Shown: positions 47,401-61,904 of the stretch, one piece after another
Numbering within the stretch: position 1 is the first letter of the stretch
How the letters are laid out: each line of letters begins with the position of its first letter
Assembly (NCBI GenBank): GCA_014549065.1
Contig: JACDOX010000003.1
Span: forward strand, 11,756,805-11,820,804
Origin: Cardinalis cardinalis
Lineage: Eukaryota > Chordata > Aves > Passeriformes > Cardinalidae
Reading direction: 5' to 3'
Length of the DNA: 64,000 bases
Position numbers and translations under genes: made by a program
Notes under the pieces: model-generated
Databases searched by the model: none
The model's input: the letters and a program-made list of their open reading frames with translations, nothing else
What the model was told of the DNA's origin: nothing

Positions 47401-50400
47401 TAAAAGTAACTGCCTGAAGGAAAAAAAGAAAAAGAGACATGAAAAACAAACTCAACACCAAATAGTTTCTTGTGTATCCATCTACTGCAACTAGTCTGAT
47501 ATTAATAGAACACACCAGCAGGGAGTGGGAAAATAAACATATTTTCACTCACATAAAGGGACTGCCTAAATGACTCACATATGCAAAAATAAATAAANGG
47601 ATCCCTATGATAATCTGAAACTATATTTTATCCACATAAACAACTCAGCTTCTTAACTGTAACCTAACATGTTAAATTCACTCAGTTTTATTTGAGGGCA
47701 TGGACAGATTGAGTGATCAATCTCTATTACACCGAGCTTTTTTTTTATCCCTTCCTTACAGTGCCATTTTTCTTCCCACTAGACATTTTAGTTCATTTCC
47801 CTGAGCCTTCTTCAGCTTAATAGCTGCATTTCAGACTTAGAGAAAAAAAAGCTATCAAACTTTCAGAGGGGAATAAATCTAAGTGAATGTTGTGCATGAG
47901 AGGGGGAAATACAGCAAACAAAAATGGAGTAAATGGACAATTGTTAGCATTACATGTGCTATACTTAGAGGATAACAGTCATATAGTCCAGTTTCATACT
48001 GGCAATCAATGTTCAGAGTCAACCAGGTGCTGGCTTCAGATGCTGTAAAATCAAGAGGCAGAGGGATTTTTTGTCTTGTAGAACTGGCAAACAGGTATTT
48101 CCCTAGAGAAATGGAATGAGGGCACAGCAATTAACTCTCCCATTCCTGCAATCAGAGTGCTAATCACATCCTTAGCAACTGCATGGTCACTATGGTACCG
48201 ACAACACCTTCTGCTCAATTCCTTTCTGACTCATTCTCTGGGTGATTTTGGCGATGGTCAGAGCAGAGGTGACGCGCACTTGTGACACTGTGCTGAGTGG
48301 TTCCATCAATCTCCATTCTGCAGTACTGGACGCTATTGCCAATGAGGATGAGCTCCAAGGACAGCAAGGAAGGCAGTAAGTGTCCAGAGAATCTGTGCTG
48401 CTTGCTTTTCAGAAACATTGTGCAAATGACAAACACAATGCTTCACTACAGCCTCTCTGCTCTAAGAGTCTTAAATGTGAGGCTAATGAACCTCAACACC
48501 ATTGAACCTCATTATACTGTAAATACCCTTTGTGTAACATCTTTTTGTGACTCAGATACCAAAACCAATAATGAAGCTATAAGAAAAGAAGGAAAGGAAA
48601 AGGCTACAATCTTTAAAAAAAGAAAAGCCAGTNAGATTCATCATTCATCTTCCCAGAGCAAGTATTTGTCCTGGGAGAAGCAGTGAAAAATTATACAGGT
48701 TTTAATGGAAAAATGCTGGATATCGAGACATTTCTGGANGCTAACAAAATCAGAAAATAGCATNCAGGAAATAGACCAACAATCTGCCCTTGATAGAGCT
48801 GCTTAGAGTGGTTGCTGAATCTCTCCTGTAGGAGGTTCTAAACCCCATGCACTGCAAACACAAACAACTGGAACCAGCTTTCATTCACTGAACATGAAGA
48901 GTTTGCAGCCCTAGCGTGACTGCTTTGAGTTTTCCAGAGACACAAGAGTACTGGAAACCCAGCCCTCACTGCCTGAAAGAGCTGCTGACTCCCTTGCCTC
49001 CCCAGCAGCATAAAGTNGTAAAGGAGAATTTACTCAAGACTCCAGCTCTTTATTTTCAAATCTCAACGTTTTGGTACACAGGAAGACAAATCTTATTCTC
49101 AGTCAAGCAGCAAGAGAAAAACAAGNGTTTTCAGGAAGAAGATGGAGGTAATGTAATCAAAGAATATGAAGTCTATATCAGGACATCATGCAATTAAAAG
49201 GAATAGGAGGAAACATTCCATGACAGCATATTTTCAATATCTCCCCAGATGCAGGACTATGTCCTGTGATAAAACTGGTACTGATCACTTTTGGAGTCAG
49301 AAGCAGCAGTTGCTTTGTGGCCCTAGGGTGACAAACATCTATTCTCACATGTGGCAGATAACATTAAAAGGGAAGGTATGGATACTAGGAGGTAGTCAAC
49401 TGGAATAGGAGTAGTACTAACTGAGAATAAGATAAATGCNTAACTTAAGAAGGATTCACAGAGTAGACATCTTCTATGTTAGCATTTATTATATACCCTA
49501 ACTGGAGAACCTCAGTTCTCCATTTTCCTAATAGATACCTGCAACAAAGACATCCTGAATGATGTATATACCACTCACTGATTGCTGGGCAAACATTATG
49601 GGAGTGTCAACATTTGCTTTTTTCCTAGAGTATCATTGTTTGAGAGGGTATAAGNCATTTTGGATAATACTCTACTTAAGATGTATTAACTAACTCACAG
49701 ACAAAAATCATCTTGTATGCCTACTTTGTGCTATTTTCATTGCATTTTACTTTGTAGTGAAAACAACTGCTAGTCACACAATAAATCCAGAACCTGAGCA
49801 ATAATTAATGATAGTAGAGCTGGAGATAAACCCATAATTGCAAGTTTGATCAGCTTACCCAAAGCCTTCACCACAAACTTCATGAAAAACACTGCTCACT
49901 ATTTGCATGAAGTTGCAGTACCCAGAGTATGGTAATTGATGGGGTGACTGAGCTNCAGAGCTGTGCAACAATACTTCAGTTGATCCCATATATATAGGTA
50001 ACTGTATTTCATATACCAGCCCCCCAAGGGAGATAGTATTACCAAAAAATCACAGTGAACTTCCATGTCTGNGGAGTCTCCTGCTGTGCTCAGAAAGAAG
50101 ACAGAGGAAAAGTGGATTGCAAAATCAAAATGCTATGNTCTTGGCTCCCTGACATAGGGCTGTTGGAAGTTGAACACATAGCTCAGATCTAGAAATGCAC
50201 GGCACAACACCAGAAGTTTTGAAAAGACAGCTTTGTTACTCATGGTTGTTTTGCTCACTTCAATGTTTTTCCTCTACCCTGCTCTATAATCAGGATACAG
50301 TTTGACCTTGCATACAAAAAATTGTGCCTTTCAGTAGGTGTTGAAATTAATTTTCTTATGAAAGTCAGTTGGGAAGGTGTTTAAATCCATAATACGTCTT

Positions 50401-51812
50401 TTTACACATGTGGAAATTTGATTTCATGAACAGGAACTTCAAGCATCCAAAGTAGATAAAAACCTACAGTAAGGATACGACCAGAAACTTTAGTGTGCTC
50501 TATGCTAGAGCCTACATTTACATGAAACATTACCTAAATCCTGCCAAACAGGAATTTGTTTTGTCATTAAACTGTTTGGTAGCTGCTGGTCAGTGTAAGT
50601 CATGTTTTTCTTTGTGCATAGTCTGAAGAGAGCAGGAGCCTCTCACAGCTCCAGTTACACAGGATAGTTCAAATATTAAAGCCTATATGGTCAACTCTCT
50701 GGACATTCTTGGGACACATCCCAAAGGATCAGNTATTTCAATAACACCACAAAGTTCCTTGGTCCTCGTTTTTCACTTCTGATAAANCTTCCTCTATCAA
50801 AGACCAGAGCTAATGATCCAGATTTAATCAACAAAAGTATTTACATTTCAAAATAATGAGACCCTCTCAGTTGGAAACTTGTTAATTAGTTNCCAAGCAT
50901 TCTCCTTTTATCCTCTTGTGCAGTGGTAAGCTGACAATCCTTCCAATATTAGGGGAAGTTATTTGAGAAGTGTTATCTCAGAGTCCTATCTTGCTCCAGG
51001 ATCAATTTACACCAATGTGTTGATTACAGGAGAACTACTGATTTACCNAGAGGCAAATGTCTTTATGTATCAGACTGTCTTACCCATCCTAACAAGTTTT
51101 TGCCTTGTATTTTTGCATGCCTAATGTCTGCAAAGCAATTAGGTATCTGAATTTAAGCCTCTCTNCCCTGTTATTTTTTAAATTCTTTCACTCTGGAGCT
51201 CCTAATACTTGAGGTCAGAATCATATTTACAGAAAAGCTATTTATAACCACTTTATAATTCAGCACCCCTTTTTCCCCCCTTAATTTTACATAGAGGCTC
51301 TACTACCCAGCTACACAAAGGTACCAGAACATAAATAAGAATCTGTCCATAAATACTTTTTCTAGCACCCCGACATTTGCAAGTATGGATGGACATAAAG
51401 AATGAAGATCTGTTCCCAGTTTCTGCCCCAGTACAAGTCTGAAATACACATGCAGTCTTCTCCAGCAGCTCCCGTAGCAACTGGAAAACTCCATNAATTA
51501 GTCCTCAGTGCAGGATATGCTTCAGCTGACTTGCTGGTAATCAGTTGCTCCAGAGCCTTGATCGATTTTGCCCTGTGATTATCAATTCTCCCATCAGACA
51601 GAACAGTCGATCTCAAAAACAAGACCTTTCAAGAAATAAGATCAGGATGTTTTACTCAGCACACAATTTCCNCCTAAAACCCAAATTTGCAAGGCACATA
51701 AGTGTGTGCTTATCTTCAAGCACAATTAATCACCTCTTTAGCAACAGGAAGTTTTTCTGGAACTGAAGATTGCATCTTCTCTTCTGCAGTTCCATACTTG
51801 TGTGGTTGTACA

Positions 51813-51853
51813 TTCTCTCTTTTTCCTTTTTTTCCTTTCTTTTAATTTTTTTT
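51813..51853. repeat. T/C-rich low-complexity tract
   Basis: A run of T with interspersed C, ending in TTTAATTTTTTTTAAA. Simple sequence only. Confidence 0.8.
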
Positions 51854-54800
51854 AAANTAACATTTCCTCTATTCTTTTTTCCCTGTCATATGTAATGCAA
51901 CTGTGCAAAGTTTTCTTTCCAAAACATGGTGGGTGGGCAAGGAGAAAATTATTTAAATTATATGGTGGGGGAATAAGTTATAAAAATAGCAGTGTATTAC
52001 TAACTTTTTAACAAGAATTTTATTTCTGAAACAAAAAATTCTCTGGAGGCCTGAGGACTAAGTACACATAAGACTGAAACCAGCTTTTAAAATCAGTTGT
52101 TTATCTTCCATAAATTAATTACATAACTTCCTGAAAACCACAAATAAGCACCAAGAAGCTGCAAAAACTGCAATTAAAACAAAAGAAAAGAAGAAATAAA
52201 ACTGCCATGAAAAACTTTATCCTTCCCAAGTCTCTGAGATATCTTTTGAATACCCATCTAATTTTAAATGTTTGCGATCATGGCAAAAATGCTGCCACAN
52301 GTTGCAAATATGGAAAATACTACCAATATTTTAAAAATATTTGAATAGAAAACTCATCTTTTAATCAGATATTTAGAGCCTCTGTGTGTTGCCTGTAAAG
52401 CCAATGCAATGATTCTGATCTCCACAAAACCATGATCCAACCCTATGATTGGCTGTAGTGGTGCTTTTTGGATCAGAGTTCCAGGGAACAAAATTCTAGA
52501 AATGTAATTCATTAACTGGAGGATTCACTTTGGTTGTATTTCACTTGCAATACTTTAAAGGAATCTAGTCACTTCCTTAAAGATAATCTCATGTTTTTAT
52601 ACAGATAACTCATGAAGATTCATTTTATCACAAGGTTTCCAGCTTGTTTGTCCATAGGAGGAATAAATCTTGAAGACTATCAAGATCTGATAGCCAAATT
52701 TCTGACAAGCAGTGAACTAAGTGCCTATGTTTGCAAAAACCACTCATCTGATGAACACTCCCTGATTAAATAGATGGTTCACTAGAACAAAGAGAAGAAG
52801 TAAGAACTGGTGAAGGGGGGTTAATGAATCAAGTGTTCTTTCAAGCTACTACTACTCTTTTCTTCCTGACTCCTTTTCCTGCACTTTAAAAGAACTTCAT
52901 CATCCTAGAATAGTCTATCAATAGCACAAGCATTAACAGTGAAAGTGGAAATGAGTCCACTCTGTTGTGAAGTCTTCCATTGACATCAGTGAGTTTGACC
53001 CTGAAATACACTTTTCCCATTGACTGGTTGGAGATCAGCTTTGCTGTCCACTTCATGTGATGCACACCACGTACCTATTTATTTAGGATTCAGAATGAGA
53101 AGTGAGAGTTGCAGAAAATCTGTTCTGAACTACTGCAGTTTAATTTGATATTTGTGAGATTCAGTGGAGAGCCAACAAGACTAACCTAGTTATGGAATAA
53201 CATCAGCCATTGTCCACCAGGTCCATGCCACATAATTTTTCAAACGCAAATAGTCTCTGTCATGACTATGAAGAAAGAGGGTTTGCCCTTTTTTTTTTAA
53301 ACTCTTCCATGACATTTGGACATCTGTTCCTACAAAGAACTGGTCCAACATTTGACCTTAAACTTTGTGGAGTAGCTTTCTACACCTCCCAGATTTAATT
53401 AATTCATTTCATAATGTGCAAGGTATAAGATTAAGCAGCTCAAGGATGCCTAATCAAGGCATTCTGGTCTATCACCCACAGGGTGATGTGGGAGTCTTCT
53501 GCAGATACCCACAGCAGCAAGTAAACAGCTGATTATCATCATAATAGTTTTGTGTGAAGAAGATAAAAAGAGCACTAGGAGAAAGAAGAATATCTCAGTA
53601 AATATTTCCATGTAAAGTTCGGGTACATCACAGGAAAGTAGAGAAGCCCTCATTAGAGCTTCATCTAGAGTTAAAACCTACTGCATGTTATTTGTGACCA
53701 CTACAAGTTACTCAGAAAAAAACTACCTTGCTCAACCTAAGGCTTTGACTATCTTTATTNGCAGTTGTATAGCTTATTCACTAGCTTCTCCATTTGATTT
53801 TGTACTTTTCATNAGAAAATTCTTCCTTTATGAATATGAATTTTTGAAAGCTACTCTTTGGCATGCTGCTTACACAAAGGAGGTTGCTCAGCAATGCTGT
53901 GATCCCTTTTATTTACTCCTAACTTCAGTTGTTTCTGGTCAGCCATTAATTGATAAATATTTCACTATCTGGTTTTATTCATCTACAAAAATCTTATCTA
54001 TATAGAAGGGTCTGGCAGCTGCAGAGTCCTCTTCCTACCTTTCTCTNCAGGACCTAACATGTCCTCACTCCAGAGATCATAGTGTTTCAATATTCCCTTG
54101 TATTTTAACACTCCCTCATTCTTCAGGATCACCTATTACATTAAGTNCTCCTTCCATGGTCATACACTCTGNCCTCACCTGTTATTATTTTTAAGCTTNT
54201 AGTATGCAGACATTGATATTACTTATTCTTGGCCATTTACCTATTTTTAAACAACTCCTCTGCTTAGCTCCCTGCTTCAGAATATACCACTGTGATTTCA
54301 GTTTAGTTATCCTCAACACCATCCATCATCCCTGTTCCCACCTTTTAGAACTAAATACAGAGTTAAGATGCTAACAGGGGGAAGATATGTGGAGATGGAG
54401 GCACTCTTTTATCCAAAGACATGACTACCCACATCCTACCCAGTGCAGACAGNTCACTGCCTGATCCTGCATGCTGCGATGAGATCAGAGCTGTGTGGCT
54501 ACAAACCCCTTTCCATAATTAGACAAGGGCTGCATTTTCCCTTGGAAATGCTCCTATTTATCATCAAGACATTTCAAAGCTCAAAAGCTCATTTTCTCTT
54601 TTTCCCCCCCTTTTTAATTTTTTTTAAAGCAATGGGACAGCTGATTTTTCCTAGCAATTTTTTCCATGTCAGGAAAGCGATAATGAAAAACAATTTCTAC
54701 TTTGAATTTTTTTCAGCTATTCCATTACTGAACCTTCCATTGGCTCACTGGAAACTGCAAGAGAGAGTTTGACTCTTTTCTGTGGAAAGAACATGGAAAA

Positions 54801-56534
54801 AACCTTACTAGGCTTTTTGTAGCAAAAGAACAATTTTTCTTTTTTCCAGGATTTTGCTTCAATTCTGTATAACGTTTCTTTGAAAATACATGTCCCAATT
54901 TCCTTTTAAATTTCTTTATTCTGTTCTGCTACTGAAAAGACTGCAGATGGAAGGGGAGAACCAGGAACTCCCCATGTCAATCAGCTCTATTCATTCAATG
55001 GCTGTATTTATTAGTTTCATTAAAAACATATTGGAAAGGCTTGGCTCCTCACTTCCGCACATCCACACAATCCTGATGGCCTTGCCACCCCTCTGTCAGT
55101 AAGGGCTTTATCCTGAGGCCTCTCAGCTTGAGATTCCACATGAAACATGAATCCAAGAGGATCTCACATGCTTCTAGGTCTTGTTGGAAAGACTTCACAC
55201 AGCTTAATGGGTGTGGAGGGGGTGGGGGACAGTTAGATGAGGAAAAAATAAGTAATTGAAATGAACTGATAATTCATTTTAAAAAATGGAAAGAAAAGGT
55301 CTGTGTAAAGCTTGGAAAACATCTCCATTGCTACTGCCATCACTGAAATGAATGTACATGTAACATCTGACCAGTACATTGCTCATAAACTATGGTTTTG
55401 TAGCAAATAAAGCACTTTGGGCTGCCATCAGACAAGGGAGAAGTTCTTGGAGAAGGCTGTCAATTTGCTACATTTGTAATGCTGAGGCATGGACTGGTCC
55501 CCTTCAGAAAATGTTACGTTCTCTACATACCTCCTCCTGTTATTAAAATCAGNACTATTTGGAAGAGCAGAGCCACAGCAGGAGCCTGCTACTTATGGGG
55601 CAAAAAGAATTGGTGCCAACAGAAGTATTCAAACTATACTGGCTGTCTTCTAGCACTTTTGTTGGTGCCTTTTAAAAAAAAAAATCTTTTTTGTTGTGTG
55701 GCAAAATACAATAAGTTTTATATGAATCAAAAGACATCCACATCCACAACTGAGAATTAAGGTTGCAGTTTAAGTGCTACATAAGTTGAAAACCTATCTA
55801 GTAGCTTTAGTGGTCTTTAGTTCAGACATCAGGCTGGATATGACTTTTCAGAAAAAGAAATTTCTTTCTGCATTCAGCACTTANGAGTGCTCCATAAAAA
55901 TCTATCTGCTCAGCCACATTGGAACTTAACATCTTCATCTCTTTAAAAACCATCTCTCTTTCCATAAACATCAGATTGGATAACCGCTACCTAAATACCC
56001 TAATGTCCTTTTTCTTTCCTTAAATATATATATGGACCACAAACTTTAACACCTGCATCCTTGCAATTCTTCAACAAAGGAAGAAACTGGAGTTTGTATG
56101 TGATACATCTTTGGGAGTGCTTAAGGGTATCAGTGCAATTTCTTCCATACATACACTGTGACCCACTTAAGGAAAAAAAAAAAAGAGTGTATTAACTCAC
56201 AGTTTGTTACATAGCCATGGTACTTTTTTATCTTTTATGGCAATAGAGATTCAAAGACACAGCAAAAAAATATCTGCTTTCTACCACAAAAACAAACAAA
56301 AACCCCAAAACCCAACTTTTAGTATTACTTGCCCTGTTCTCAAAATGCTTGATATACACAGCCACCTTTGACAGAGAATCCTTAGCACAGCTTCCTTTCC
56401 NGATGATTGAGCAGAGGTGCACTGGCATCACAAAATATGTATCAGTATCACATCAGCATGGCCTCAGCCAAAATNGAATACATATGCACCCTGATATTTA
56501 TGTGGCTTTGTGTGACAAGAAGTAAGCTCAACTG

Positions 56535-57063
56535 AGAGAGAGAGCTCATCAGCTCACAANCACATGCTTGGCCCTTCCCAGGTTACAGCCCCTGAGTGAT
56601 GCATTACAGAATTCCAACAAAAAACACAGCAGAGAGGACAAGGCAGGGAGAAGGGAGAACCATAGCAAGCCATNCTTTCACCTACAGTATTGGTTATTTG
56701 TCAGAGCATATANNACANTTGANAAAGCCACAACACACAGAATATCACCATACAACTTCAGAAAGCTTCAACCCATACAAAGTAACACCTTANCATTTCA
56801 GAAGGCTTCAGGCATCTGCCCACACAGACAACCATCAGGCCACTTCAGAGGGCCACTAGCATCTGCTCTCCTTGTTCTTCAGCCAAATCTTTTATACCCT
56901 CATGTTGATGCATTGCACCTGTGTGCCCTCTGTTCCCTTTGGTGATTGGTCAGTGCACCTGGGCACTCCAGGGCTCATTGCTTTCAATGGTGCTGACCTG
57001 CTTTCTACAGCTGTAGNCCATTAGGGATGAGGCTGAGCCTCAGTCCCACTCCAAATCACCACA
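56535..57063 (-). mobile_element. Probable solo LTR of an endogenous retrovirus
   Basis: Read on the minus strand, the element starts TGTGGTGATTTGG near 57063. It carries a CCAAT-type box (GACCAATCACC near 56950), then a TATA box (GGGTATAAAAGATTTGG near 56890), and then a region with repeated CTGAAG motifs. CAGTT flanks both ends (57064-57068 and 56530-56534), but the inner end at 56535 is not the usual CA, so that border is uncertain. N bases cluster here (56701-56720), as expected when many copies exist. No gag, pol or env reading frame was recognised next to it, so it is read as a solo LTR. Confidence 0.55.
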
Positions 57064-59199
57064 AACTGTGTGCCTACAGTATTTCACCTACCTGGTGCTG
57101 CCACTGAAGCTATCACTGCAGCACTTTGGCAATCAGCTAAGGAGAACTTGGTGTTTAACAGGATACACCTCGATGGAAGGCAGTACAAACTAGGAATGAC
57201 ATTGTAAACAGATTAGCAGACAGGTGAGACCAGGAAAATCAGACTGCAGCCTCANTGTCTTTGGAATCTGATAATTTCTTTAATGCAGGTCCCCTGTCAG
57301 GTAGAAGAATGCTATCATCCCTGGTTTAGGAAGTTAATGACAGGCTAAAGACTCCAAATACCAATGAAAATATTTAGATATTTAATTCTACTGTGAATTT
57401 GGACCAAAGTGACAGGTTTANAGAGGCACAGGAGTATCTGGCTTGACACACAAGGTTTCTCAACACGACTCTTGTGTTACGCTCAGGAGAGCTTTGTTCC
57501 TCTCCTCTCCTGACATTGCCTAACTATAGGTGTGAGGTAGGAGAATCTTCTTAAGGATTGTGGTACCACCAGAAAGGCAAGGAGGGAACATAAAAACTTT
57601 CATATTCCTAAGTACTTGTGTGTGTTCACGTGTGTAAATACATATGTGCGTATGTGGGCTCACACAGAAAGCACTGATGGTGCTGATGGGGACTAGCTGC
57701 TCACTCTGACAATTGCCAGGACACAAAATACACGCCAGTCTGGTTCCTAATGGGTTTGTATCCCCTTACACAGCTGGAGATGCTTGGCATAGCTAAAAGC
57801 AGCTACAATCAATAAGCCTNAAATTTAAGTGGTACAGAAAGTGGTTTNGTCCCCCACTTCAAATAGTTCTTCTGAGGTGGATGTAGGNCATAAGGCATGT
57901 AAAGGAAGAATCATAAACATCCTTGACCTATCAAGTGTTTTCACCAGCTATAATTTTTCATCAAACAAAGCAAAAGAAAAAACTTCATAAGCATGAAGTG
58001 ATCCTGGCATCAGAGTCTCCTTGTTTTCAGTCCCATCACACTGTAAGACCATTGGCACCNTAATCAAATGAATAAAAATTATGGCACAGTCTGAGGGTCA
58101 CATCATCGATTTTTCTGAAACCAGTTACAAATTCTTTTCAGAAAAATCAACACAAAGAAAAAATACATTTCTGTGGGCCTTACTGAAAAATTAGTTGCTG
58201 TACTTATAGCAAAGGGTATTGTACCTATGGCTAGAGTTACCTGGAACTGGTTTTGGTCAAGCAGAGATGCTGTTCCCAACTTGGAGCCAAAGTCAACTCA
58301 AGCCCCCTGCAGACTAGGCTGTAAATGCCTAGAAACTGGATTTAGCATACAATTCAGTAGGACAGTTGAAACCATCCTCTTGAGCTTGGCTACTGTCAGT
58401 AGAAACCCTTTCCCCACTGCTTATTGCTAATGTCTGAACTTCTGTTAAGTGTACCATCTCTAGTCTCTCCATGGAAAGCAGAATCCAGCATTAGGCTTTC
58501 ACAGAAGAATCACCAAGGCAAAATGTCTACACAGATATTAACACNTTTTTGTGTGTCTGCTAGAGCCATGGAGCAAGTGAATTCCATGGGCATTCTGTAC
58601 TTATGCTATTTATATTTACCTAAAATGTCTGCAGTGGCATGGGTACAATCTGGCTCTTCCACATCCTCCTACAGTTCCCGACCATACAGCTTCTCCTGAG
58701 TGANCACCTTGCTCTACTCAAAATCAAACTCGAGCTGAGATTTTCTTTGAATGTTTTGTCTTCATTATCCTCTTCCTCCCTTTCTGTTCTGTCAAAAAAA
58801 AAACAAAAGAAAAAATATAAAATAATCAATAAGGCATTTAAGTGTGAGTGTACATTTCTCTATNAAATTGACACAAACATATAAGTAATTTTCTCAGAGC
58901 TGTTGGCTACTTTTCATCTGTTTAAGCAACTTCCAAGAAAGTTCTTCCCTATGTGGAAGTAAGGCGCTTCTGAAACCAAAACCCTTTTGACATAGTGACT
59001 CACTGACAGTGATTTCTGATTAATTAGGGGCACATTCTCATCTTGATCTCTCTATAGCATCAAAGAGAAAGCTGCCCTCCTTAAGTTTGTCAGGCAACAC
59101 CTCCCCAGGGGCTGGTCTTTTGCTCAGGGGCTGAACAGAATTGCTCAGCCTCTGGATGTTTCTTTTACCTGCCCACTGCTGCAGGTCAGTTTCCTTCTG
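57064..59199. other. Noncoding, no recognised feature
   Basis: AT-rich sequence with short chance frames only. A CA/TG-rich stretch near 57610-57665 is low complexity. Confidence 0.55.
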
Positions 59200-60420
59200 G
59201 AGCATGTGAGTAGTTCTTGCTGCCAGGAACAGCCAGTGCAGGCAGTGGCCAGGGAAGGAGGAGGCCTGCCCAGCCTGGCGGCCATCCCGGCTGGCACAGC
59301 TNACCCCTGGAAGCGCCATGTTGGACATCTGAGGCTCCAAGCTGAGGTGGCCCAGCTGTTGGGGCTGCATTCAGAAAGCAGGGCAGCTACCCTTCACACT
59401 GCAGATCAGTTAATTTTGGTCAATACCTGGTCACAATGACACAGTTCCTGTAATCTTGTGGTGCTCCCCTCAGAGACAGCTGTGGTCATCAGGAGACCCG
59501 AGAGCAGCTGCTGGAGGGAATGGCGCCGNGTGGCAGAGTTGGCAGTGCTCATGTGGACACGGAAACGCACCTGGAGCCTCCTGGGGCTGCCTGCTCAGCA
59601 CAGCTTACAATTCACACCACTGAAATCTCTTATCTTCCCCCACATAATCTCCTGAAACAGCNCCCATGTCTCTGCCTTTGAGCACACACTGGCCCTCGGT
59701 CTCACCCAGGCAGGGCTGCAGGGGGGTATCTGACAGGGTCATACCAACAATTTAACAGTAGTGACAACCAGACTATGGTTCTGTGTTGAGTTTGGTAATG
59801 AAAATGTGACTTATGGATGCCTAGGTGGCTGAGTTCAATCCATACCATGGCTCAGGAGAGCAGGCACCCAGCATCAGGAATGCTGATAGAAAAGCAGACA
59901 AGGAGGTAATAGCAATGCCCACCACGAAGAACATGGCAGCATTTTATAATTCTTTNGTTATATTTTATACTTCTTTGGCGAAAACAAACCCCCTTCTGGC
60001 TCTACAGAAAGCCTGGATAGCTTTGCAATGGGGGACCCCAAAGAGTGAGGTAAGGAGTGGCGGAAGAGGGGTGACAGAATCACCGTGCAGGGAGAGGGTA
60101 CCATGGCTTCCACGTAGCGGGAAAGGACCCACCTGATGGGAGGACATTTCATCCTGTGCTTCCCTTCCACCTCAATGCTCCTGCTGTTGATGGCACCAAT
60201 TCCAGTTGCTGAGGCCCTGAGTCGGCTGGCCCCCACAGTCGATGCCAAAAGGTGCCCGACAGGACAGGCCGGCTGTTCCAGGACACCTGAGGGGAGACAG
60301 GCGCCATTCTGAGGGCCCGGGCTCCCCGCAGGGCCCGGCCGTGAGGCGCCTGAGGGGCCCTGCTGGGGCCCCGCTCTCCGCAGGGCTGGGACAGGAAACT
60401 CCTCTGGCAGCATGAAAATA
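59200..60420. other. GC-rich patch with a CpG-dense core (about 60300-60390)
   Basis: Base composition differs sharply from the AT-rich surroundings. The core (CCCGGGCTCCCCGCAGGGCC and neighbours) has eight CpGs in about 90 bases. Over 60041-60420 I count about 16 CpGs, below a classical island ratio. Reading frames up to 151 codons on the minus strand (59958-60413) probably reflect the lack of AT-rich stops, since I recognise no protein in them. An exon-like unit on the minus strand (60133-60286) has an acceptor CTGTCTCCCCTCAG and a donor GTGGGT. Confidence 0.4.
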
Positions 60421-61904
60421 TGGAAAAGGAGAGAAATGAGGAGTGGGCTGAGACAATTTGGGGAAATGCTAGCAAGATAAGCATCACAAAATAAAAACAG
60501 AATGGAAACAGTTAGGGTTTATTAATTACCATTCCTTGGGATTGCAGGGTGTTTGAGGTGATGCCTGACTGCTCCTTANGTGACTTTACATGGAGACAAA
60601 GATCTGTAGCTGAATCCTTCCATTCTGTGCCACAGCTCATGAACCGTATTTAGGTTACAGCTTTCACTGTTTCCCAGAGCATCAGGTTCTGTTCTTTGAT
60701 CATGAGGGCTGTGCCCTCCTTCCTATTCCAAACTGTCTTGTTTCTAGCAGCTCCTTCTGCGCCATAAGTCAACNACACTATTTCAGAGTCACAGGAAAAA
60801 GGTGGAAAGTAACATTTATTTTTGGGACCAAAATATTCACCTGAGAAGGCCAAGGTTATCATTGCTGAATTTTAGGTACTTGTGTTTATTTTGCAAGGGT
60901 AAGAAGCTTTTGCTGAAGGGCAGGAAAGTTCCCATTTCTCAAAGATANTTCCTTAAAATTCCAAAACACTTTTAAAATGGTATCATCACTCAACTACACT
61001 TCTCTTTACTTGTGGGCTTAGTAATTCAGCTAGACTGAATCCTGAGAGGAGAAGGGCCTCCTGATCACCTCAGTAAATTAGAAACACTAGATAAGATCTT
61101 CAAACCAGCGGCAAACACTCGCTTGGAGTGGAACTCTGCTTCCCAGTTCCCACACTCTATGTTACTTGGCAATCTCAAGCTGAATTCTTGTTCTACCTGT
61201 TTGAGGTACTTTTGTTCAGTCTGCACCTCCAAAAAGCCCAGCAGAAATTCAGCAAATAAAGGTAAATTTAACTGAGTTTGGAAGACTATTCAAAGCCCTG
61301 AAGAATTTTAACCTCAACACTAATTAGCTGCAGCATCTTTGTCTTGTTCAGTTTTATTGCCTCTCATCAGCAAACATTAAACCGACAGAACAGAAGCAGN
61401 TAATAAATCTGAAACCATGCACAGGGGTACATGAGGAAGGCTCTGTGAAAAGAGGATGTGGCTGTTATAATTTCAGACAAGAGATTTCCAGAAAAGTGAA
61501 GNCCACGGACAAGCCATGGACACAGAAGGCCCCTGGAAGTAATTGTTCCAACGACCTTTGTCAGCTGTCAGTACCACAGAGGCACATGATGAGGCACTTG
61601 AGCTCTCAGTCAGTAGANATGGCTTGTGACTAGGCCTTTGGAAAGATTTCCAGCCAGGTGGTCAGTAACTGTCAATTAAAAACTGTTTATTTCATATCAA
61701 AACTGACATCTTAAAAACCCAATTAAACCCAGAAGTATTACAAATATTTGTAAAAAGAGGTAAAATGACATTATTCTGGTGGCAAACCTTTGCTTTCATT
61801 CACATTTAGTATTTCTCTCCTGGTTCACACTCATTAGAAAAAGGTGAGTAAAGTCAAAAATAAAAATCATAATTTAAAAAAAAATATTTAAAAAAAAAGA
61901 GGGG
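60421..61904. other. Noncoding, no recognised feature
   Basis: AT-rich sequence without coding evidence. It ends in A-rich tracts at about 61867-61900, directly before the CR1 fragment. Confidence 0.55.

Larger units (their letters stand above)
34587..56534. other. Long noncoding stretch downstream of CPO
   Basis: About 22 kb without a gene I can support. Reading frames are short, do not resemble known proteins and lack consistent splice structure. It contains scattered simple repeats and a segment from about 36.6 to 45.8 kb with very few N bases. In amniotes the next gene is KLF7, a developmental transcription factor on the opposite strand, so long-range enhancers could lie here, but none can be identified from sequence alone. 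Confidence 0.55.

Noticed and set aside
53685..54005. 106-codon frame
   Set aside because: Composition is that of translated AT-rich DNA (many Phe, Tyr, Leu), with no recognised domain.
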